Source of the DNA: a virus | Virus record (IMG/VR): IMGVR_UViG_3300021963_000262 | Location: 1-40,791 of that record | DNA length: 40,791 nt | Reading direction: 5' to 3' (one strand) | Shown: positions 7,619 through 17,600 of the stretch, piece by piece | Position numbering within the stretch: position 1 is the stretch's first letter | Layout of the letters: each line of letters starts with the position of its first letter | Made by a program: the position numbers and the translations under genes | Notes under the pieces: model-generated | Database searches by the model: none | The model's input: only the letters and a program-made list of their open reading frames with translations | What the model was told of the DNA's origin: nothing

Positions 7619-9423
7619 ACGAACCGAAACTTAATTCAGGCTGGATCGCAGCCATAGCACGTGGGCATAACGCAGGTGTATGCCTTTTTAAAGACGGAGA
7701 AATCGTTTTTTCCATCGAAGAAGAACGATTAACAAGGCAAAAGTATGACGGAGGTCCGTTGGCCTCTATGGTTAAAATACTCGAGTATACCGATAAACTA
7801 GATTATCTTGTAGTCGCTCACACACAAAAATTACAGGACACTGCTGGAAGAATTGATTTTAGCGGTGACGATGTCTACACAGGCCTAGCAAGAAAGCTAG
7901 GTTTGATCAGCCGTAAAGAGGACAATTATAATCATCCTCAAGTAGTTGATTTAAGTTTCATGCATCATAAATTACATGCCGCTTGTGCTTTTTATCGCAG
8001 CGGCTTTGACGATGCTGTAGCATTGATTGTCGACGGTGCCGGTACATTCATCCAATTGATGTACGGCAATGAACCTCTTTGGGTATGGGAAGTTGAATCA
8101 ATCATTGACTGCGGCTATCCATCACAGTTTAAAACGCTTTATAAAAATTACGGCGCCAAAGAACCAGTCGCTGGAACACACATGGACCAGTGCCCATCGG
8201 ATCAGTTCGGAGAAGCTGGAGATTTTCATGAAGCATGGCTTTCGGATAGAGCAGGTATAGTTAAGACCTACGAGGCTGTCACCGAATATTGTGGGTTTTC
8301 GTCTATCGAAGCAGGAAAAACCATGGGTCTATTTCCTTATGGTCAAGCCAACGATAAGATTCCTAAGTTGTTCGATTTTACTTCGAAGGTTCCGTTGTCT
8401 AATAGGAATCTAATCGTGCCTGCCTATCCATCTTCTTCTATCGTCAATAGTGCTTTGTTTGACTATCTTGACGAATTACCTAAAGAAGGCGAGGATGTTA
8501 CCAAGCTACAGAGTCGCAGAGATCTTGCCTATGCTTGTCAGACACAGACACAGGAACAGGTTGTCCGCTTAATTAAAAAAGCAGTAGCACTAAGCGGAAA
8601 GAAAAATGTTGTAATCAGTGGCGGTTACGGTCTAAACTGTGTGGCTAACTATCATTATCTCGAGCAGCTCAAAGATGAAGGAATTAATCTTTATGTTGAA
8701 CCGATCAGTAATGACGCTGGCACAGCTATGGGGGCTGGCATGATGTTCTGGAGAGCTTTGTCAGACAGTAGAGAAAAACAAAAGCTAGACACGCTGTACC
8801 TAGGCCCACAATACACTTATACCGAAAGAGAAATCAAAGAAAAAGTACAATATGCTGGCGGTGAAGTCTTAGATGCTACTAACAAAGATGTTGTTAAACT
8901 TCTACGTGAAAAGAATATTGTTACTATATTCCAAGGGCGTTCAGAAAATGGGCCACGTGCTTTGGGTAATCGTTCTGTGCTATTTGACCCAACTTTTGAA
9001 GATGGCAAGGACTTTGTAAACACGGTTAAACGTCGTGAATATTTCCGCCCATTCGCTGGATCTATCATACATGAACATGTTCATGAGTGGTTTGATCTAC
9101 GCGGTATGGACGAAACTCCTCACATGATGTATGCAGTAAATTGTAAGCCTGGTGTAGCTGAAAAGATTCCGAGCATTATACACGTGGACGGTACTTGTAG
9201 GATACAGACTGTGAAACGCGACCAGAATCCTCATTATTACGATCTAATCAAAGAATTTTATGATCAAACAGGCATTCCTATCGTGTTTAATACTAGCTTT
9301 AATCTAGGTGGTGATCCTTTAGTAGAAACGCTAGACGATGCCATTGAAACGCTGGTAAAAAGTGATATAGAATATCTTTTCTTGCCTGAATATGGTAAGC
9401 TGATAAAGATAGTCAATAGCTAA
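7615..9423 (+). CDS. NodU/TobZ/CmcH-family O-carbamoyltransferase
   Basis: 602 aa, full length for the family. N-terminal Kae1-like domain: GHNAGVCLFKDGEIVFSIEEER (about residues 18-38), metal-ligand pattern HHxxH at 117-121 (HHKLH), and LIVDGAG around 138-143. A GGYGLNCVAN block follows in mid-protein, then GRSENGPRALGNRS from residue 441 and the C-terminal carbamoyl-transfer domain with REYFRPFAGSI and FNTSFNLGGDPLVE. Family enzymes make carbamoyl-AMP from carbamoyl phosphate and ATP, then carbamoylate a sugar or Nod-factor hydroxyl. A relative, WapO, is linked to 7-O-carbamoyl-heptose in Pseudomonas LPS core. Overlap with the GT9 gene suggests that the transferred sugar is carbamoylated (inference). 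Confidence 0.88.
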   Translation: MNEPKLNSGWIAAIARGHNAGVCLFKDGEIVFSIEEERLTRQKYDGGPLASMVKILEYTDKLDYLVVAHTQKLQDTAGRIDFSGDDVYTGLARKLGLISRKEDNYNHPQVVDLSFMHHKLHAACAFYRSGFDDAVALIVDGAGTFIQLMYGNEPLWVWEVESIIDCGYPSQFKTLYKNYGAKEPVAGTHMDQCPSDQFGEAGDFHEAWLSDRAGIVKTYEAVTEYCGFSSIEAGKTMGLFPYGQANDKIPKLFDFTSKVPLSNRNLIVPAYPSSSIVNSALFDYLDELPKEGEDVTKLQSRRDLAYACQTQTQEQVVRLIKKAVALSGKKNVVISGGYGLNCVANYHYLEQLKDEGINLYVEPISNDAGTAMGAGMMFWRALSDSREKQKLDTLYLGPQYTYTEREIKEKVQYAGGEVLDATNKDVVKLLREKNIVTIFQGRSENGPRALGNRSVLFDPTFEDGKDFVNTVKRREYFRPFAGSIIHEHVHEWFDLRGMDETPHMMYAVNCKPGVAEKIPSIIHVDGTCRIQTVKRDQNPHYYDLIKEFYDQTGIPIVFNTSFNLGGDPLVETLDDAIETLVKSDIEYLFLPEYGKLIKIVNS

Positions 9424-9424
9424 T

Positions 9425-9450
9425 AAAAACCCCCGATTTAGGGGGTTTTT
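9425..9450. terminator. Strong bidirectional-type intrinsic terminator
   Basis: AAAAACCCCC (9425-9434) and GGGGGTTTTT (9441-9450) form a 10-bp stem with a 6-base loop. The T run follows directly after the carbamoyltransferase stop. Confidence 0.9.
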
Positions 9451-9468
9451 ACTTTATATAAAAATCAG

Positions 9469-9475
9469 TTAAATA
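9469..9475 (+). promoter_or_regulatory. T4-type late promoter core (TTAAATA), leadered
   Basis: TTAAATA sits between the terminator at 9450 and the ATG at 9497, 21 nt before the start. This places the fibre genes 9497-19757 in a new late transcription unit. Confidence 0.5.
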
Positions 9476-9496
9476 TAAGATAACACGAGCGTAACT

Positions 9497-11062
9497 ATGA
9501 CTGATTTTACCAAATATTTTGGCCCTGGAGTTAAGAATACACTGTTCTTAAAAAACGGTGTGAATTTTTACAACAGGGGCCCTTGGCGTCAAATTTTTGA
9601 AAACACTGAAATTGACAGATGGTATGTCGGTGATTTCGCTGCCGCACATTACATTGTTTCGATAGAATTTAATTCTCAGAAAAAAGAAACAATGTCCATC
9701 CTAGTAGTAGCTAGGCCCGATCAGGCCAGCTATACTATCTATGGCCGTGCTTCGATAGACGATCCACTAGTTACTGTTTCTGCTACGGTCAGCGACAGTT
9801 ACCTAAGTCTAAAATTATCTCCTATAATTCCGGAATACGAAGGTGTTCGTGCTATTTACTTTGCTCAATATTTTGCTACCCTAACTGATCTAGATAGACC
9901 AGTAGCGCCGACTTATCTCGTTGATGAAGATGATCTCGGTGGTGGTGGCAGTGGTGGCAGTATACCCGGGGGCGGTAATTCTGGCGGCGGAGCAGATCTT
10001 TCTGCTATTGGTACTACATTAACTCCAACTGTCGATGGATCATTTGATGTCGGTATAGCTCTAAGAAGATTTAGAGATCTTTATTTAAAAAATACCATCA
10101 ATATAGACGGCGCAACAATATCAAAGAACTCAAATGGCGGAATAGAGCTTCCAGAAACTACCACTGTCGGCGGCTATGAAATTAAGTCATTTGGCACTAT
10201 TTCTGTATCAGGCGAAAATGATGTTGAAAGTATATCATTAAACGATAATCTAACACTTATCGCCGGCTCGGGGATGACAATAACCACCAATTCTTCAAAT
10301 CGAAGTATTACGTTGGCTAGTTCTGGTGGCGGCAGTGGTGGCGGCGTATCTGCCAATGCGTTCGGTGCGATTAGTGTAGCAGGACAGTCGACTATTCGAG
10401 CAGATTCGGCATCGGATACTTTGACTTTTGTAGCAGGATCGGGAATATCAATAACTACTAATTCTACCAGTGATAGGATTACTATTACTAACACCGGCAG
10501 TTCTGGAGGAGGAAGTGGCACTGGCGGAACTGCTACAGAAATTATTGTTACCGAAGTAATCGATGGTATATATCCGATGGTAATAGCGGAAGGAACAGAT
10601 ACTATTACCGGACAGAGCCTCTATGCCAGTTCTGGTGTAACACTAGATGTTGTTACCAGCACACTTAATGTTACCGCAGCAACGGCAAAATGGGCGGACT
10701 TGGCAGAAAAATATTTGGCAGACCGCGCCTATGAACCAGGCACAGTCTTAGAATTTGGCGGCAGCAAAGAAGTAACATTAGCAGAAGACGCCACTCGGCG
10801 TGTCGCTGGTGTTGTATCTACAGATCCTGCGTTCGTGATGAACGATGAGCTAAGAGGAGAGACCGTTGTAAAATTAGCACTACAGGGAAGAGTTCCTTGT
10901 AAAGTTAGAGGAAAAATATCTAAAGGCGACATGTTGATTAGTGGTGGTAATGGTTACGCTAGACCGTCCACTGATCCTATATTAGGAACAGTAATTGGAA
11001 AAGCCCTCGAAGATTTTGACGGCATAGAAGGCGTCATTGAAGTTGTAGTGGGCAGATTATAA
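9497..11062 (+). CDS. Fibre/structural protein with C-terminal Peptidase_G2-like domain
   Basis: 521 aa. Residues 1-145 form an attachment-type head (MTDFTKYFGPGVKNTLFLKNG). A flexible Gly/Ser linker is followed by a segment with FRDLYLKNTINIDG, typical of fibre shafts, and two Gly-rich repeated blocks (LTLIAGSGMTITTNS and LTFVAGSGISITTNS). From about residue 396 (KWADLAEKYLADRAYEPGT...RVAGVVSTDPAFVMN...LALQGRVPCKVRGKISKGDML) it matches the C-terminal domain of many phage fibres that is annotated as Peptidase_G2/intramolecular-chaperone type and can self-cleave during trimer assembly. I did not identify the catalytic residues. Likely a trimeric fibre of the tail or whisker. Confidence 0.75.
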   Translation: MTDFTKYFGPGVKNTLFLKNGVNFYNRGPWRQIFENTEIDRWYVGDFAAAHYIVSIEFNSQKKETMSILVVARPDQASYTIYGRASIDDPLVTVSATVSDSYLSLKLSPIIPEYEGVRAIYFAQYFATLTDLDRPVAPTYLVDEDDLGGGGSGGSIPGGGNSGGGADLSAIGTTLTPTVDGSFDVGIALRRFRDLYLKNTINIDGATISKNSNGGIELPETTTVGGYEIKSFGTISVSGENDVESISLNDNLTLIAGSGMTITTNSSNRSITLASSGGGSGGGVSANAFGAISVAGQSTIRADSASDTLTFVAGSGISITTNSTSDRITITNTGSSGGGSGTGGTATEIIVTEVIDGIYPMVIAEGTDTITGQSLYASSGVTLDVVTSTLNVTAATAKWADLAEKYLADRAYEPGTVLEFGGSKEVTLAEDATRRVAGVVSTDPAFVMNDELRGETVVKLALQGRVPCKVRGKISKGDMLISGGNGYARPSTDPILGTVIGKALEDFDGIEGVIEVVVGRL

Positions 11063-11067
11063 CACCA

Positions 11068-11074
11068 ATAAATA
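11068..11074 (+). promoter_or_regulatory. Late promoter core (ATAAATA), very short leader
   Basis: ATAAATA ends 10 nt before ATG 11085. T4 geometry predicts +1 at about 11080, a 5-base leader with no room for a ribosome site. Confidence 0.5.
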
Positions 11075-11084
11075 CTAGGTAAAA

Positions 11085-11660
11085 ATGACAGTAACTACAA
11101 AACAATTTAGAACAGAGTTTGGATTTAGAAGTCCGGGATTCTTGGTAGATCGAGAAGGTGATCTAACGGCATTAACTGTTACCACATCGAACATCAACTC
11201 AACTACGATTAGTATCGCAGGTGCTAGTGTTATCGAAGCAGGTAGGATAACAGAAAATATCAGAGACAGTAGTTTAGAAACACTAGGAATATTACAAAAT
11301 TTAACAGTAAACGGAGATGTTCTTTTAAAGAAAAACAACATCAATCGTTTATCAATAATAAATGGCAGGGTTGTGATCAATAGCTTGACCACAGGAAGCA
11401 TAGACAATGTCGATATAGGGCAAACAACTCCTGGCAAGGTTGATTCATATCAGATCAACCTTGTGGAAAATAATGGAGCTAGCGGTGAGTTTGTCGCAGA
11501 TGGTGCGAACATATCATTTGATGCTGCCACTATTACCGGTACAGTGACCTATGTAGAAAATATTTCGATAAGTGCGGTTCCGACATCAGGAGAGCACGCC
11601 ACTCGAAAAGATTATGTAGACAATTCAGTTATCGCATTCGCAGTAGCGTTTGGGGCCTAA
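11085..11660 (+). CDS. Fibre-type structural protein, 191 aa
   Basis: Thr/Ser/Asn/Ile-rich, with a repetitive shaft-like pattern (LTVTTSNINSTTISIAGASVIEAG, NLTVNGDVLLKK). It ends in the motif ATRKDYVDN followed by IAFAVAFGA, a C-terminal tag common to tail-fibre proteins of T4-like phages. It lies between a fibre gene and the giant structural gene in the same orientation, so it is probably part of the same fibre or its connector. Exact role unknown. Confidence 0.65.
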   Translation: MTVTTKQFRTEFGFRSPGFLVDREGDLTALTVTTSNINSTTISIAGASVIEAGRITENIRDSSLETLGILQNLTVNGDVLLKKNNINRLSIINGRVVINSLTTGSIDNVDIGQTTPGKVDSYQINLVENNGASGEFVADGANISFDAATITGTVTYVENISISAVPTSGEHATRKDYVDNSVIAFAVAFGA

Positions 11661-11669
11661 GGATAAAAG

Positions 11670-14600
11670 ATGGCAAAGAAAAAAATAGACAATTATACAT
11701 TTAGACCAGGTATCAGTTACCTAGGTAATCTATATCCGGATGAATGGCAGAGCTTTAGTGATAATGTTCCTTTTATCAAAGCAGAGCTAACAGCATATTT
11801 AAATTATAGAATTGACATTGACACAGGTGTTAATTTATATCCTAATGCTGTACGTTTATTAGAAAATAATGTCAATTTTATCAAAGAAGAAGCTACGGCA
11901 TGGATCGCTGCTCAAGTCACAGCAAGTGTTCCTGGATTCATTGGTTACACCTATGATAGTGCTAAATGTAAACGAGACATTGGCTACGTTCTAACTGCCT
12001 ATATACACGATGTTCGTTACGGGGGCAATGAGGATACTAGAGTTGTTGTGGGAAAATATTGGATCAACGACGAACCACAAGTTGACGGTGACAGGCAAGC
12101 TGAAGTATTAACACACGCATTCATTAGAGATCTAATCACTGACTACATTCTGCCTCGAAATACATATACGCCGTTACAGGGTTCTGTAGCAATATACAAC
12201 ACAGCACCTTCAGCTGAAACTACTGCAGCATCTCGAATAGATACTCTAGCAGCGATCACAACCACAGTGATTGCTAATGGTTTATCATCTATGCCTGCTA
12301 TTTCTTATAAGACAGCTCCTTACGAAAATTACACGTTTAATTCTGAAAAATGTCAGCGAGATCTCGGTTATGTTCTTGATGCTTACTTACATGATCTTAG
12401 ATACGGTGGTAATGAAGAAACAAGAAAGACTATACAAAAATATTATGCCAACGGTGTTTTACAAGTTGATGGTAGTGGACAGGCCGAAGTCGAAGGACAC
12501 TTATTTGTAAGAAACCTAATAATCAACAGTGTAATGCAAAATCAGGCAGGTGTAACACTATATCCCGAAGCTGTTCGATTATTAACTCTTAATAAATCCT
12601 ATCTACAAAATGAAATCGTAGGGTGGATCGCAAACGAAATTACAGAAGCTACTAAGTGTGAAAGAGACATCGGTTATCTAATCGACGGAGCAAAATATGA
12701 TATCGCACTGGGCACAAATTATAATGCTTTATTCCTAGGTCTAGCAGAATATAATTCTTTAGACAATGATTTCTTTGTTGTTGACACCATACAGAGAACA
12801 AAGGCAGCGATAGCAGCATTGCCAAACGTTGCTGCTAGTACTGCCGCAGTAGCAAGAAATAATTCTTTCTTTAACGAAGTTGTTGATATCATACAAAACG
12901 GTCGAGAAAGTGCTAACGAATTAATATTAGCTGAGCCTAGCAATGCTACAGCTAGCAGGATAGCGGCTAAAAATCAACTAATCGCAAACAAAAATTTCTT
13001 AGCTGCTGAAGTAAATGCGTGGGTAGCAGAACAATATCCCGATGCCGATCACGACCCTATCAAATGTTCTCGTGATGTTAAGTATGCCATTGATGCGATT
13101 TGTTATGACATATTGTATGGTGGAAATTCAGCGACCTACGATCAAGCTAAATTTTTCTTCTACGGTTTTTCAAATGGTGCGTCTGGCATCGATCCAACAC
13201 ATAGATTACAGACTGTTGCTGCCTATGTGCATTTAAAACAAGTCATTGGTCAGATTGTACAGAATCAATTTGTGGCAAAAACCACAGGAAATACCCTAAC
13301 ACAAAATCAAACTTTCCCTGCTGCTAGTTCTAGTGATGCTATTTTCTGTCAAAATCTAGTCCAGATTACTGCTGACGTTGTGGCAGCTACTACACAGACA
13401 CAGGCAAACACTATTTTGTCTGGCATTGTTAGAACTGTACCTAGCATTACATTTGCTACATCGGCATTACAGACAGCATTTAATGCCATAACAACTGGTA
13501 AGACATCAGTTATCGATGAAGTTGTAGTGTTTAAAGGCTATACCTATGATTCGGCAAAATGTATTAGAGATTCTGGTTATGTTATTGACGCTTTAATCTA
13601 TGACTTGGAAAATAATGGTAACGAAGAATCTAGACGGATCGCACAAAAATATTATATCGATGGAGTATTCCAAGTTGACGGTTCTAGGATTCCCGAGATT
13701 GCCAGCTATACATTCTTACAGAATTTAATTAAAGAATTTATTTTTACACGCCTATCTGCTGATTCATATCAGATAGTCTATCCCCAAATTAAAACAGCAC
13801 CATCTGCTGAAACGGGTTCATATGCTAGAATAACCGAATTAACAAATATCTTTATCAACTTTTTAGAGACTGGACCTAGCTCGTTACCCGCAGTTTCACC
13901 AAGAACCGTGCCTTATCAAACTGTAGAAGAACAGATCGTAGATACTACTAAATCCTATGATTCTGAAGCTGGCACAATTATTACTACACTTTCAAACAAT
14001 CTAGTTGATATAATAGAAGACGGTGAAGACAGTTTACCGGCTAAAGCATCGGCTGGATATGGTTTGATTAAATTCCAAGGTCCTATCAAATTAGAAGATC
14101 TTTTATTGATCACTAACACTACTAAAAACGTTGTTATATACAATTTTTCAAGCAACACAGCAGGCGGTAGCATTACTCCTGAATTTGATGGCGACGACGA
14201 TTTTGTATCATTCAAGCAGACTACTGATAGAGTTATACATCTAAGATTAAACTCTGATACATCAACGATGGACGAAACAGATGAATTACAGATATTCTAC
14301 GAATCTCCAGAGATGACTGTTAGACCCTATGACTTCGGTACAGATGCTATCGAACGTCACAGAGTCGCAGCACCCCAGTCTATGCTTGACGCTGACTTTG
14401 AATACGGACTACAACCAACTAAATGGCAGGCAATTGGTATAGCTAGAGGATATCCGTCGGTATACGAAATCCCTGGATCTGATTTCCAGGTTACTGCGAT
14501 CATTACAGACGCTTCTTTTCCAAACAACGGTGTAGGTGCTTCCACGATCACAGTGACCACGGCTGCTCCACACGGTCTAAGTGTTGGAACTCCGGTTACT

Positions 14601-17600
14601 GTTGCTGGTTTAAATACAGCGATTTCTGGTATTAGCAGAGCAGAAGGTTCATTCGTTATTGTTACAACTCCTACAACCAGTACTTTTACCTTTTATGCGA
14701 AATCAAGAGTTGGCACTAGTTCAGGAACATCTCTATTAACAACATATACGCAGATTAGAAAAGGCGGATTCTATACAGGGGCATCGATTGGACTTCCAAC
14801 TATTAACCTGTTGTCTAACGGTACTTCGGGATCATTTGTAACACAATATGCTAGTCCTGCTGCAACAGCGAGATTCGCAGTAGCCAGCGGAACTATTCCA
14901 AGTGTCGGATCTCCGATGAATACTGCTGTCGGCATCGGCTTTGGTGCTCAAGTCACTGCTGTCGTAGGTGCTGGAGGTATTGTAATAACACCTACGGTGT
15001 TAGGTGATTATGCTCCAACACTACTAGGTCTAACCACATTAACAGTAGCCAGCACCACAGGAATCGTAATTGGTTTAGGAGCAGATGATCAAACAGGATC
15101 GGCAACTTTTGTGGAATCTATCGCAGGCACCGATGTAACATTTACTAGACCATTCAGCGGTGCCATCATCGGCAATACAACAACATATACGGGCCTCGAA
15201 GGAACTAACGAAGTATCAATCGGATCTGCTGCGACATTTAACGTAGTTGGTAGTTCAGCCGGATATCTTTCTGTGGCTGTAAACAGCGGCGGATCGGATT
15301 ATCAAGTTGGCGATGTGTTACGAATCCTAGGTTCAGATCTTAGTGGAACAACGCCAGCGAATGATTTACTAATAACAGTTGCTACAGTGTCTAGCGGTGC
15401 TATTTTAACAGCTGATGTTATCTCAGGAACTAGCGTTTTATCATCCCCAGATCAAACAGTTAATGGTGTTGACAATACATCTTACACAGCAACTAGTCCA
15501 GATAGTACACTTGGATCGAGTGCGACATTTGACATAACTAGATCAGGAACAGGGTTCAGTTCTGTTATTAATGCTGCAGGAACAGGCTATGTTAAAGGCA
15601 CCGAATTCCTTATTTTAGGAACTGTGTTTACTGCTAATACTACTCCAGCCAACGATGTGACGATTGAAGTCACACAGACTACACAGGCATTTACTGGACT
15701 ACTACAGAATTCTACTACATTATCTGGTAGCCTAGCACAATTTAATATAACAAGAGTAGGAGCTACCTACACCAGCCTAGTAGTATCATTTGCCGGCAGC
15801 GGTTATGCTTTAGGTGAAATAGTAACCATATACGGCACACAGCTAGGCGGTAACAATCCAGAACACGATCTACAGATCCAAATTGATAACGTAGGTGGTT
15901 CGGGAGAAATTGTCGCAGCATCCTTAGTCAGCGGACTTTTAGCCAATGATGCTGCTCCAGGCGTGATTTCTCAGATTACCACCGCAGGTACTGGTGATGA
16001 TCGTATAACTGTTAATAATGTTCCGGTAGTTATCGTGCCCGGTTCAGGTATTAACGGAGAATTTACACTAACAAGAACAGCTGGCGGATATACCGATGTT
16101 GTTATTACCGATGGCGGTACAGCCTACTTGCCAGGTAATAGGATTAGAATACTAGGCAGCGACCTAGGCGGAGCAAATACCACAAATGATGCTATCGTTT
16201 CTGTAACTTCGGTTAATCTGTCAACAGGTGCTATCACAGCGGCCACAGTAACAGGAACTGGTGTAACTGGTATAGATCTTGATTTATATTCATCAGTGAC
16301 TGTCAGTGAATTTAACACAGCCACTATCGCATCCGGCACGTCATTGGGTTTTGGAACATTAGCAACCCTACAGATAATTTTCCAAGAGCCGCACGGAATT
16401 CCTCCAGGGGGATCATTTATCGTAACAGTGAGTTCAGACAACGGATCAAACAATCATGCGTTGGCTAATGGATCATTCTCTGCTACACAGATTCCTACCA
16501 GAAATACTATCACATTCCAAGCTAGATCCCCAGGTATCATAACTGGAGCACCAATTACTGGTGTAATATATCCAAGACCGGACAGCTTCTTTACACATCG
16601 ACCATTTGACGGCGGTGTACAACTAGGTACAGGTGGCCCACAACACGGTGTACAGGCCATACGTCAGAGTAAAAAATATATTCGTTATCAGTCTGGTAAA
16701 GGTGTCATGTATACAACTGGTGCGTTATTTGCTCCTAGCTATGATGTGTTGACTATTTTAGCCACAGACGTCGAAGTTGGTGCTACTATCGAAATTACTT
16801 TAGGTGACAACGACCACGGTCTACAACGGGGTGCTGTGATACGTCTTAGCGGAGTAACAACAGGCGGGTATGATGGAGACTATGAAGTAGACGAAATCGT
16901 CACTGAACGTACATTTAGGATCATTGCCACAAAGCGTGTTGGTTCGAGAAAACCTACACTGAGTTTTAGCTGCCAAGTTTCTACACTACGGTGGAAAGGT
17001 GCTGTCGTTCGTGCTGGAGTATTCGACGATCAAAACGGTATTTTCTGGGAATATGACGGTCAAACATTATGGGCTGTTCAAAGAACATCGACTAGACAAT
17101 TAGCCGGCACTATTTCAGTTAACGCAGGCTCTAATAGAATAACAGGTCTAAACAGCCGATTCAGAGATCAAGTAAAGGCAGGCGATTCAGTGACCATTCG
17201 TGGAATGACTCATATAGTCACACATGTTGATAGTCAGACTTCGATGACTGTTAACCCCGATTATCGTGGTGTTAACAATGTATCTAATGCCAAGATGAGT
17301 TTGATTAGTGAGGTAAGAGTTAAACAATCAGATTTCAATAAAGATCGATTAGACGGAACCGGACCGAGTGGTTACGATCTCGATATTGTCAAGATGCAGA
17401 TGATCGGTATTCAATACAGCTGGTACGGTGCTGGTTTTATTGATTTCATGCTACGGGGATCCGATGGTAATTATGTGTTTGCCCACCGTATGAGAAATAG
17501 CAACGTTAACACTGAAGCGTATATGCGTACTGGTAACCTTCCTGTTCGTTATGAAGTTTCAAACTATGGGGCTACTAGCAGATTGGTTTCTAATCTAAGT

